Assembly: GCF_010669305.1 (NCBI RefSeq)
Contig: NZ_CP048649.1
Span: 2,604,001-2,668,000 of the forward strand
Direction: 5' to 3'
Length of the DNA stretch: 64,000 nucleotides
From: Aminipila butyrica
GTDB taxonomy: Bacteria > Bacillota > Clostridia > Peptostreptococcales > Anaerovoracaceae
Shown: positions 33,490 through 41,304 of the stretch, piece by piece
Layout of the letters: every line of letters begins with the position of its first letter
Position numbering within the stretch: the first letter of the stretch is position 1
Notes under the pieces: model-generated
Told to the model about the DNA's origin: nothing
Databases searched by the model: none
Seen by the model: the letters and a program-made list of their open reading frames with translations, nothing else
Translations under genes and position numbers: made by a program

Positions 33490-35868
33490 CTAATTCTGTG
33501 ATAAGTGCGCCGTTCTGTAGATAATGGTATCCTGTGCACTCTTATCAAGTTCGGTGAAGTATGCCATGTAGCCGGCTACGCGAACCATAAGGCCCTTGTA
33601 ATTCTCCGGGTTTTCCTGTGCCTTTTTGAGGGTTTCATTATCAACTACATTTATCTGTATATGTTGGCCACCATCTTCGAAATAAGTCTTGATAACCCCT
33701 TCGATAATATTCAGGCCATCTTCTCCCTGAACCCCCTTCGGGTCGAAACGCAGGTTGTATAGCGCACCTTCGTGTAAGGCCTCATCTACCATGCTGGCAA
33801 CGGATTTCACGGTAGCTGTTGGGCCATTCCTGTCCCTGCCCATCATCGGTGAAGACGCATCGCAAAATGGTTCCCCGGCAAGCCTTCCATCTGGAAGTGC
33901 TCCTGTAACCGCACCGTGTGGGATGTTCATCGTCTGGGAGTCAATACCGAAAGCGTAATGTCCGCCTCTGGCATCGGGCCATTCCTGAACAATATCGGCA
34001 ATATAGTTCATCATCTCCTTGTAGATGCTGTCCACATGCTGCTGGTTGTTTCCGTATTTCTCCGGCTTGTTCAGCAGAAGCTGGCGCAGTCTTTCCTGTC
34101 CTTCGAAGTTGGTGTCGCATGCCTGAATCAGTTCATCCATGGTCAAATCCTTATCCTGGAATACGCACTTTTCTACTGCTGCAATGGAGTCTGCTAAGTT
34201 AGCTGGTCCGGTAACGTACAGGCCATTTGTTGAATACCTTGCCCCACCGTGCTGTACGGATTTGCCGCTTTCAACACAGCCCTTGGTTACCATGGACGCG
34301 AAGATGACCGGGTATCTGTTCATGTGAATGCTCTGCATTAGATTGTATCCAGTTCTGATTAGACTATAATGGTGGATAATCTGCTTCTTGAGCGCATCCT
34401 TAAACTCTTCTATATTCTTAAATTCTCTTGGATCTCCCGTTTCAAGCCCCATCAGCTCACCAGTAGCCGGGTCAACGCCGTTGTGGAGGACAAATTCAAG
34501 CATCTTGCCCATGTTAACATATCCGGCATCCGGGGAACCATCTGTTCCGCCGCCGCCAGGCCCTGGCTGAATACAGCCGACGATGGTCCAGTCTCTGGCT
34601 TCTTCTAGGGTGCTGACCCGACCCTTGCCCAGGCACATCTTTATAGCCGCATCGTCGTTAAAGAATCCCGGGTTTGCCTGTCCTTCCTGAATCATTCTGC
34701 ACCCAAACTTAATCAGGTCTTCAGGGGTTTCTTCCCAAACTCTTAATGCCATTACCGGCTGTTTTACCTGAAGCTCGCTTGCCGCTTCCAGACAGAGGTA
34801 GGATAAGTCGTTTGTCGCATCTTTACCCTCCGGAGTCTGTCCGCCTACCACCAGGATTTGCCACATTGGATACCCTGCAAAGGCAGTAGCGTACCAACTG
34901 TCTCGTACTTCATATACCTCGCAGCTTTTGAGATAAAGACATTCCAGCATTTCCAACGCTTCTTCTCTGGTGATGTTATTCTCGTCAATTACATCCTTCT
35001 TGTAGAACTGCCACATGTACTGATCAAATCGGCCGAATCCGCAGGCAGTCGTACACACTTCAATGTAGAAATAAACATGTACGAACCATACGGCCTGAAG
35101 GGCCTGCTGGAACGTCTGCGGTGGGTTTTCAGGAACGGCTCTGCAATTTTCTGCAATCGTGAGAAGTTCCTTTTTTCTCTTTTCATCGGTACATGCTGAA
35201 CCCATTCTTTCAGCTTCAGCTGCCATTCTATGTGCGTAAGTAATCAAGCCTTCGCTCTGAATGATGCAGGCTTTCCAAAAATCCACCTGGGCCTGTTCTT
35301 CCATACTCTGTGGAATCATGCTATCGATATTTCTCTGGCACTCTTCTATGTACCCTCGAATTCCCACTGTCAGAATTTTTTCGTGGTTGCATGTCGTTTC
35401 TCCTGAAACACCATTCTCCAGACCTACGCAAATGATATCACCTTTCTCAAGTTCTCGAATGTGTGCCGGAAGTGCTGTCTGTGCCAGATCTTCCATTGAC
35501 CTACCCTCCCAGTACTTGAGTGTCTCCAAAATAGTCACCTTGTCTTCTGGTGAAATATAATAGGGGTCCTTGTCTCTTGCCCCAAATTCGTCAATATCAC
35601 TGATGTACCATGAACTTGACTGGAACTCTGGGTGCAGATTGGCACCTCGATATACATTTGTTGTGGTTCCCACGATAAGCTCATCATCCATGATCAGTGT
35701 TGTCATGTTCTCCATGATGTAGTTGACAACCTTAGCCCTGAAAATAGGAACGGCATCGCCAGCAAACTTCTGATATGCTTCCGTTGCCAGCACCAGTCGC
35801 TCTGCTGTGATAGCGGGAATCGTCTCAAAATACTTTTCCTTCATTCTTTTAACTCTCGGTGTTAACAT
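33490..35868 (-). CDS. Glycyl radical enzyme of unknown substrate
   Basis: A 792-residue glycyl radical enzyme. The radical glycine is Gly766 in the R-V-A-G-Y motif, 27 residues from the C-terminus, and the thiyl radical Cys is Cys432 in G-C-I-Q-P. In characterised dehydratases, choline lyase and sulfite lyases of this family the residue two after the Cys is Glu; here it is Gln434. The glycine-rich stretch that follows (G-P-G-G-G-G-T-D-G) is also distinctive. There are no microcompartment genes or small accessory subunits nearby. AGGAGG lies 5 bases before the ATG. The enzyme is oxygen sensitive and cytoplasmic; the reaction cannot be told from the sequence, but pyruvate formate-lyase is excluded (no adjacent Cys pair). 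Confidence 0.93.
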   Translation of the reverse strand: MLTPRVKRMKEKYFETIPAITAERLVLATEAYQKFAGDAVPIFRAKVVNYIMENMTTLIMDDELIVGTTTNVYRGANLHPEFQSSSWYISDIDEFGARDKDPYYISPEDKVTILETLKYWEGRSMEDLAQTALPAHIRELEKGDIICVGLENGVSGETTCNHEKILTVGIRGYIEECQRNIDSMIPQSMEEQAQVDFWKACIIQSEGLITYAHRMAAEAERMGSACTDEKRKKELLTIAENCRAVPENPPQTFQQALQAVWFVHVYFYIEVCTTACGFGRFDQYMWQFYKKDVIDENNITREEALEMLECLYLKSCEVYEVRDSWYATAFAGYPMWQILVVGGQTPEGKDATNDLSYLCLEAASELQVKQPVMALRVWEETPEDLIKFGCRMIQEGQANPGFFNDDAAIKMCLGKGRVSTLEEARDWTIVGCIQPGPGGGGTDGSPDAGYVNMGKMLEFVLHNGVDPATGELMGLETGDPREFKNIEEFKDALKKQIIHHYSLIRTGYNLMQSIHMNRYPVIFASMVTKGCVESGKSVQHGGARYSTNGLYVTGPANLADSIAAVEKCVFQDKDLTMDELIQACDTNFEGQERLRQLLLNKPEKYGNNQQHVDSIYKEMMNYIADIVQEWPDARGGHYAFGIDSQTMNIPHGAVTGALPDGRLAGEPFCDASSPMMGRDRNGPTATVKSVASMVDEALHEGALYNLRFDPKGVQGEDGLNIIEGVIKTYFEDGGQHIQINVVDNETLKKAQENPENYKGLMVRVAGYMAYFTELDKSAQDTIIYRTAHLSQN

Positions 35869-35900
35869 ATTGTCCTCCTTTCATTTTTTAATTTCTTACA

Positions 35901-35929
35901 ATGATATATTACCGTAGAATTGAAGGCAA
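35901..35929 (-). promoter_or_regulatory. Possible promoter of the glycyl radical enzyme operon
   Basis: On the minus strand TTGCCT (35929-35924), a 17-bp spacer and TATCAT (35906-35901). The weak -35 box fits an activator-dependent promoter. It lies in the 447-base spacer 35869-36315 shared with the divergent AraC gene; apart from this, the direct repeat at 36165 and the -10 at 36240, I see nothing else there. Confidence 0.45.
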
Positions 35930-36164
35930 GAACTGACTTGCTGACTTTCCTGATTGTATTGTTGCTCAGAAAAAAAGATCATAAACTTAAAAAATCAAGA
36001 CATATCGCCATACTCCTAGAAGATAATAGTCAGCTGCTTTAGTCCCTCATATCAACAGTCACGAACATTTTTATTTTTTTGCTCGACCTAAATTCATGCC
36101 ATTTTTTTCCTCCTAGGTAAAAACGTATCCTCCCCCCCTTTTCTATATCGCGAGGACTTGCAGC

Positions 36165-36197
36165 GATTAGCTTGCTGCAAACCCTGATTAGCTTGCT
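36165..36197. promoter_or_regulatory. Direct repeat: candidate AraC-type operator
   Basis: The 12-mer GATTAGCTTGCT occurs at 36165-36176 and 36186-36197, a centre-to-centre distance of 21 bp, two helical turns. AraC-family proteins typically bind two direct half-sites at this spacing. It lies about 45 bp upstream of the -10 of the araC-like gene. Confidence 0.6.
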
Positions 36198-36239
36198 AAA
36201 AAATCATGGAAAAGCTTTTCCCCCTTTTCAAATCTGGTA

Positions 36240-36245
36240 TATAAT
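36240..36245 (+). promoter_or_regulatory. -10 element of the AraC-type regulator
   Basis: Perfect TATAAT about 70 bases before the ATG at 36316, without a recognisable -35 box at the usual distance, as for an activated or autoregulated promoter. Confidence 0.45.
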
Positions 36246-36315
36246 ATATACATCGGATTGTGTACGAAGACTTGGTTTTAAATAGGCAGGTTAGTTTTCT
36301 AAGGAGGGGTTCGGC

Positions 36316-38181
36316 ATGTTATTTGAAAAAACAACATATCTTGATGACTTTCCAATAAAAATAAGAATTGCAAGAGTTACGGAATATCCTTTTCATTATC
36401 ATCAGGATGTTGAGTTTATCTATGTTCTCAAAGGTGAAATCGCTCTGAAAAACGTCTGTCATCATTATCTTCTGAAAGAAGGAGACATTTTTACCAACAG
36501 CGGCCATGAGGTTCACGGTTTAACTGCGACAGATAAAGAGAATGTTGTCGCAATCATCCAGGTCAGCAATCGCTTTTTTACACAGTATTTTCCAACTTTA
36601 GGTAAGGCATGCTTCATGTCATACGTAAACGACGATAAATATCTTAAGATGGATACACTCCGTAAAATGCTTCTTCACATTCTGCTGGATTATTCAAGGA
36701 GAAGCTTTAATTATAAAAGCACCTGTATCGATCAAATGATTGAAGTAATCAAATACCTGAACCAGTACTTCAACTTGTTTGCTTTCGAAGGTGAAGTTGT
36801 GGTGAATTTCCAAAATGACAATTCTATAGCAGTTGAGCGAATCAGCCGAATCATAAATTATGTATACGCCAATCATGCCAGCAAAATCACCCTGGAAGAC
36901 CTGGCAGAAAGAGAACACTTAAGTACTTTTTACATTTCTCATCTGATCCGGGATTACATGGGCATCAATTTTCAGGAGCTCCTCTGTTTCGCCAGAGCTG
37001 AAATGTCGGAAATACTCCTGCTGGAAACCGACCGCAAAATCAGTGCGATAGCCCGTGATGTAGGTTTTTCAACCACTTCATATTATGATAAATTCTTCAG
37101 CAAATGGTTTGGTCATACACCATCGGAATACCGTCAGCTTTATATGCCACACATTCTCAGTGCCGCAAGGCCTGCACGGTTTGAATTGTTTTCTGACAAT
37201 CAAGCGGTCAGTCTCATCAGACGGTGCATGTCAGCTGTTAGTGATCAGGAAAAAAACGCTTCCGTCATAAATCGCCTTCATCTCACCGTTGATGTAAATC
37301 CTCAGACAACGCCGGTGATGAATATACGCCATTTTCTTGAAGTCGTTATCACTCAGGAGGATTATCACATAATGGGTGAACGGCTTTTCAATCTGCTCTA
37401 TGACCTTAACGCCTCCAAGGTTATCCTTGCTTTCCGCCAGGGTGACAGCGAAACAACAACCGCACTGATTGCAAATCGGCTTAGTTTCATCGGATACAAC
37501 GTGTCTACGGTCTGTGACAACGGATTGTGTTGCGGTTCTTCAGCCGGGTATGACTCCATAGTCGCTGCGATACACATATTCCGAACCTATTTCATCTCAA
37601 AAGAGAACAACTTACATTGTAAATTGAGAGATCAGGGTGACCCATCAAAAATATTAAAAGGAGCCCCTTCCTGCATCACTTCCTCTCTTATTCCCAAACC
37701 TTCCTTTTATGCCTACCGGCTGCTTAAGAATATAAAAGGAAAGCTGCTTTACTGGGGAAAATATTACTATGTCATCAAAAATGACTTGTCCGAAAGAGAT
37801 TCCTATACCCTTGCGGTTATCAACTATAATGACGACATCCAAAATCTTTACATGCGCAATGCTGGTGCCTACGAAGTAAATGACATCATCAATTCCTTTA
37901 AAGATGAACTCCAGGTTGACTTCAGCATACCGGTTGAATCCGGTCAATATGTTATCGCAAAATATGCCTTGTCAAATGCCAATTCTATTTTTGCGCATAT
38001 GTCACATCTGGAATTTCCGGAAGATTTTCCTTTGTCAGAAGCCTGGGTTCACATGCTGAATACAGAACCCCCTGCACAGGTCAGCATAGAAAATGTTGAC
38101 GATCGACTTCATATCACATCCACCATAAAAGGCACAGGAATCCATATTATTGTCGTGGAGAAAGTCGGCGGCACGGATTAG
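36316..38181 (+). CDS. AraC-family regulator with large C-terminal domain
   Basis: A 621-residue regulator. Residues about 10-110 form a cupin-like sensor with an H-Y-H-Q-D-V-E-F motif. Residues about 185-278 are an AraC double helix-turn-helix (L-E-D-L-A-E-R-E-H-L-S, then I-A-R-D-V-G-F-S and the terminal H-T-P-S-E-Y-R motif). The C-terminal 320 residues resemble the glycoside-hydrolase-39-like domain seen on some AraC proteins, here probably a ligand sensor. AAGGAGG is 9 bases before the ATG. It is divergent from the glycyl radical enzyme operon, which is its most likely target, together with its own promoter carrying the 21-bp direct repeat. Confidence 0.85.
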   Translation: MLFEKTTYLDDFPIKIRIARVTEYPFHYHQDVEFIYVLKGEIALKNVCHHYLLKEGDIFTNSGHEVHGLTATDKENVVAIIQVSNRFFTQYFPTLGKACFMSYVNDDKYLKMDTLRKMLLHILLDYSRRSFNYKSTCIDQMIEVIKYLNQYFNLFAFEGEVVVNFQNDNSIAVERISRIINYVYANHASKITLEDLAEREHLSTFYISHLIRDYMGINFQELLCFARAEMSEILLLETDRKISAIARDVGFSTTSYYDKFFSKWFGHTPSEYRQLYMPHILSAARPARFELFSDNQAVSLIRRCMSAVSDQEKNASVINRLHLTVDVNPQTTPVMNIRHFLEVVITQEDYHIMGERLFNLLYDLNASKVILAFRQGDSETTTALIANRLSFIGYNVSTVCDNGLCCGSSAGYDSIVAAIHIFRTYFISKENNLHCKLRDQGDPSKILKGAPSCITSSLIPKPSFYAYRLLKNIKGKLLYWGKYYYVIKNDLSERDSYTLAVINYNDDIQNLYMRNAGAYEVNDIINSFKDELQVDFSIPVESGQYVIAKYALSNANSIFAHMSHLEFPEDFPLSEAWVHMLNTEPPAQVSIENVDDRLHITSTIKGTGIHIIVVEKVGGTD

Positions 38182-38210
38182 GTGATGATAGACAAACTTT
38201 CACTGCACTC

Positions 38211-38250
38211 AAAAAAGAGCAGGACTGAAATTCAGCTCTGCTCTTTTTAT
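38211..38250 (+). terminator. Intrinsic terminator after the AraC-type regulator
   Basis: AAAAAGAGCAG pairs with CTGCTCTTTTT around an inner CTGAA/TTCAG stem. The 167 bases from here to the Mrr gene hold no recognisable gene. Confidence 0.85.
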
Positions 38251-38417
38251 GATTTTGTTGGTTATGATAAAGTGTCTCAAATCGTCTATTTGCGTTCTGT
38301 AAGCAGTCCGGCTCTCGCGCAAAGATCTCAAGTGGTTGATTTTACGAATTCATCGTATTTAGGCGATGTAAAATCCCGATCAGCCGCTTCACAGAAAAAT
38401 TGTCTCAAACTACGTTT

Positions 38418-39443
38418 CTAGTCTTCTTCACTTAGAATCCAAATATTTTTAAGGGGTATTTCTGCTCTTATTTCTGGGCTAAGTTTTTCATAGTTTTCAA
38501 ATAGCTCTCGAATAACATCGTTTGAATCCCAGAGCCTAATTCTAAAAAACTGCTTTCCTTCTTCTCTTGCCACACTATCCTTGAATCCGCTCCAAGATAC
38601 CAGCAATCCATATTCAGCATTAACATTATTCATCACTCCGCCCAACTGGTCTAAAGTCGGCCGATCCACTGCAGCATCATGTGATTTAACTTGTACACAA
38701 ATTTTAGGTGTCCCAAATCCCATTTCACCCCCTGCTGCCAATATATCTTTTCCCCCATCAGCACCAGGCTTACTATGATAAACTGTAAAGCCCTTTGCCT
38801 TTAATATATCCATTATTAAATCTTCAAGTTTATATCCTTGAAATTTACGAATAATGTATTTAGAAATCGAATCATAAACCGCTTCTTCAAGATTTGCCTG
38901 CGAGTTCGCTTCAGTATCCTCTGCATCATTAAAAGAAATCGTTGAAATCGATTTTACCTTCCAGTTGTTCTCTGCCATTGCCTTTATTCGTTTCTCTGCG
39001 TCATTTCTCGTAATCTTGCATATCGTCATAAATGCACCAAATGAATAAAGAATATCTTGGTCAAAATTATTTCTTGGAATATCTTTTGCAAACCAATCTA
39101 CTTTTCTATAATGAAAGTACGGCTCACCATTGTTTTCATTGTATTTGTATTCACTTACTATAGTTCCAATGTGAATAGTACTTGTCCTTTTGCTTGGCAA
39201 AACAACCCAATCACCAATTTCCATTCGATGTGCAATAGGATATATTTGAGACGCCCAATTCTTTATTGTGTTTAATTTTTCGCCGGAATATAGTTCTAGC
39301 AGCTTACTTAAAAGTTTTCCTCTATCCTTGTAATCCTCTAGATTAATATGTAAATTAGTCCAAGTCAAATAGATACGGCCGTCCATAAGAAATTTTTCTT
39401 CGAATTCCCCCTTACTTCCAGCTCTAAACAACCAAACTCCCAT
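38418..39443 (-). CDS. Mrr-type restriction endonuclease with N-terminal PUA/EVE-like domain
   Basis: A 341-residue protein. The C-terminal 150 residues match the Mrr-type PD-(D/E)XK nuclease: G-Y-K-L-E-D-L at about 205, Asp233 in G-A-D-G-G-K-D-I-L, and Gln251-Val-Lys253 as the distal catalytic pair. The N-terminal half (W-L-F-R-A-G at residues 4-9, G-D-W-V-V-L-P near 76, I-G-T-I near 93) looks like a EVE/PUA-type module, which in related enzymes reads modified bases. That makes a modification-dependent type IV restriction enzyme likely. It stands alone, without a methyltransferase, next to a tRNA operon, a common site for foreign genes. Confidence 0.8.
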   Translation of the reverse strand: MGVWLFRAGSKGEFEEKFLMDGRIYLTWTNLHINLEDYKDRGKLLSKLLELYSGEKLNTIKNWASQIYPIAHRMEIGDWVVLPSKRTSTIHIGTIVSEYKYNENNGEPYFHYRKVDWFAKDIPRNNFDQDILYSFGAFMTICKITRNDAEKRIKAMAENNWKVKSISTISFNDAEDTEANSQANLEEAVYDSISKYIIRKFQGYKLEDLIMDILKAKGFTVYHSKPGADGGKDILAAGGEMGFGTPKICVQVKSHDAAVDRPTLDQLGGVMNNVNAEYGLLVSWSGFKDSVAREEGKQFFRIRLWDSNDVIRELFENYEKLSPEIRAEIPLKNIWILSEED

Positions 39444-39658
39444 AATATCGTCTCCTCTTGTTTTAAATGGATTATATCCTAGCTCATAAAATAATTTTCC
39501 TCTTTATTCCATCATTATTATACCTCTTAATAAAACAGAATCCAACAATAATTGGATTTTACTTTATTAAAGTTACCATAATATACAACTTGTTTCATAA
39601 TTTTTCATCGAGGGCAGCAGTTCTGCGGAATGATACAAGACTACCCATGTTTGGGCAT

Positions 39659-39694
39659 AAAAAAAGACTTCCAGAAAAACTCTGAAAGTCTTAA
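39659..39694 (-). terminator. Terminator of the tRNA operon
   Basis: On the minus strand AAGACTTTCAGA pairs with TCTGGAAGTCTT (one mismatch) around a TTTT-rich loop and is followed by seven T. Confidence 0.85.
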
Positions 39695-39700
39695 ATTACA

Positions 39701-39776
39701 TGGTTGCGGGAGTAGGACTTGAACCTACGGCCTCCGGGTTATGAGCCCGACGAGCTACCAACTGCTCTATCCCGCG
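39701..39776 (-). tRNA. tRNA-fMet (CAU), initiator
   Basis: A complete cloverleaf with CAU anticodon, three consecutive G-C pairs in the anticodon stem (GGG/CCC) and a C-A mismatch at the first acceptor position, the initiator hallmarks. CCA is encoded. Confidence 0.95.
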
Positions 39777-39813
39777 ATATTGTTATTTGGTGATATTCAT
39801 TCCAACACATTAT

Positions 39814-39902
39814 TGGTGCCGAAGACCGGGGTCGAACCGGTACGATCGGTAAAGATCGCAGGATTTTAAGTCCTGTGCGTCTGCCAATTCCGCCACTCCG
39901 GC
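39814..39902 (-). tRNA. tRNA-Leu (UAA)
   Basis: A class II tRNA with a long variable arm (CGATCTTTACCGATCG), anticodon UAA, GTTCGA in the T loop and an encoded CCA. Confidence 0.95.
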
Positions 39903-39943
39903 GTATCACCTATCTTCAGGAGAGAATGTCATGAATTTTTCAT

Positions 39944-40018
<75 letters not shown>

Positions 40019-40058
40019 ACATTCATTTTTTTATCATTTCTCGCTGACGACAAGATTA

Positions 40059-40088
40059 ATTATAGTACAGATACCCCCTGTTTGTCAA
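40059..40088 (-). promoter_or_regulatory. Strong sigma-A promoter of the tRNA operon
   Basis: On the minus strand a perfect TTGACA (40088-40083), an 18-bp spacer and a perfect TATAAT (40064-40059), followed by tRNA-Asn, tRNA-Leu and tRNA-fMet and a terminator. Confidence 0.9.
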
Positions 40089-40206
40089 CACGTATTTTAA
40101 AGTTTTTTACCTTTTTTGTAAATAAAGTGGAAATGATGAAATCAAAGGGTTCTCTTTGTCAAGTCTGGGTGCAGACAACCCTTGTAAATACTGATGTTCA
40201 CAAGTC

Positions 40207-41304
40207 TTACTCTCCAGTGCGGTCCGCTTCCTGCTGAGACAAAATCAGCTCCACCTTATCCGTATATTTCTTCTGATTCTCTAAATCGCCCTCCGCCCGG
40301 TAGATGGCCGCCAGTTCCAGCATAGCCTCCACATGGCTGGGTTGTAAGGTCAGCAGATGCTTAAAGCTCTTTTTCGCCTCCTGGTGCTCTCCCAAGCCTG
40401 CGTGGGCCATACCCAAATAGTAATACAGCGGCCACCAGGAACTAAAGGAAGACTTCTCATAAGGTTCCAGTTTAAAAATGCCCTCTTCATACCGACCAGC
40501 CAATACATCGTTGCAGCCGTCCTCAATCTTCACCGGACCCTCCAACTGAGTAAGCCGCTCTTGAATCTCCTGCCGCTCCTCCTGATCTTCCGACCGGTCC
40601 AGATACTGCTGCCAGGTGATGGCCGCTTTCGCATACAGACCCAAATTGGCATAGGCATAACCCAGATAGTAGTACCCCGGCCCGAAATCTGGATGCTCCA
40701 GAGTCAGCACCTCCAGATACTCCATGGTCTCTGCTTTCAGATTGCCCACGTAGTCCTCATCGCCGCCTTCTAAATACATATCCCGGCAGACCCGGATATA
40801 GCCGTATAGGCCCTCCAGGCTGTCAGGCTGCAATCGCAGGCAGGCCCGAAAGTAAATACAGGCCTTTTTCAGTTGCCCCTGCTCAGCGGCATCTTGGGCC
40901 TCTCTCAGGGTGCTGTCCAAAATCTGCTGCCGAAACAGCTTCAACAGAAAGGCCAGATAATGTTCTCCGTACTTAAACTGAGGATCGACTCCCAGAAGCC
41001 AAATCATATTTTCTGCCAGCTGATTAGCTGTCAGCTGCTGACCCTGCTGAATCTGAACCAGCTCTCCCCGGCGAATTGGTACCGGAACCCCCGCCATCAA
41101 TTCTGCCACACCAATCTTTTTCAGAAACTCAGGTGAAAGCTCATCAAAGACGAAATCCGCTAGAAAACTGGTCAGATAGGGGCCTACCCGATCACCTCGA
41201 ATTCGCCCCTGCCCTGGACCTTGGCTTCTGCCATCAGCCTTCGCCTCAGCATGACTGCCGCTCTCCACCTTCTTCAACTGTCTTTCCGTCTTCTTTACCT
41301 TCAT
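40207..41304 (-). CDS. TPR-repeat protein
   Basis: A 365-residue protein with tetratricopeptide-like helical repeats from about residue 135 to 350 (Y-F-R-A-C-L-R-L-Q-P-D-S, Y-Y-L-G-Y-A-Y-A-N-L-G-L-Y, Y-Y-L-G-M-A-H-A-G-L-G-E-H, L-A-A-I-Y-R-A-E-G-D-L). The Lys/Arg/Gly-rich first 40 residues are probably disordered. There is no signal peptide. It overlaps by four bases (ATGA) the end of the B12-binding radical SAM gene and is therefore translated with it; it may be a partner or scaffold. Confidence 0.75.
   Translation of the reverse strand: MKVKKTERQLKKVESGSHAEAKADGRSQGPGQGRIRGDRVGPYLTSFLADFVFDELSPEFLKKIGVAELMAGVPVPIRRGELVQIQQGQQLTANQLAENMIWLLGVDPQFKYGEHYLAFLLKLFRQQILDSTLREAQDAAEQGQLKKACIYFRACLRLQPDSLEGLYGYIRVCRDMYLEGGDEDYVGNLKAETMEYLEVLTLEHPDFGPGYYYLGYAYANLGLYAKAAITWQQYLDRSEDQEERQEIQERLTQLEGPVKIEDGCNDVLAGRYEEGIFKLEPYEKSSFSSWWPLYYYLGMAHAGLGEHQEAKKSFKHLLTLQPSHVEAMLELAAIYRAEGDLENQKKYTDKVELILSQQEADRTGE

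Noticed and set aside
33490..35868. Choline trimethylamine-lyase, pyruvate formate-lyase or propanediol dehydratase as the identity of the glycyl radical enzyme
   Set aside because: No microcompartment genes, a Gln instead of Glu after the active Cys, and no Cys-Cys pair, so none of these fits.
38182..38421. A 79-codon plus-strand frame after the AraC gene
   Set aside because: Its first half is the terminator hairpin of the AraC gene and it has no ribosome-binding site or family match; the minus strand has a short C-E-A-A-D-R-D-F-like stretch that may be a relic but is too short to call.
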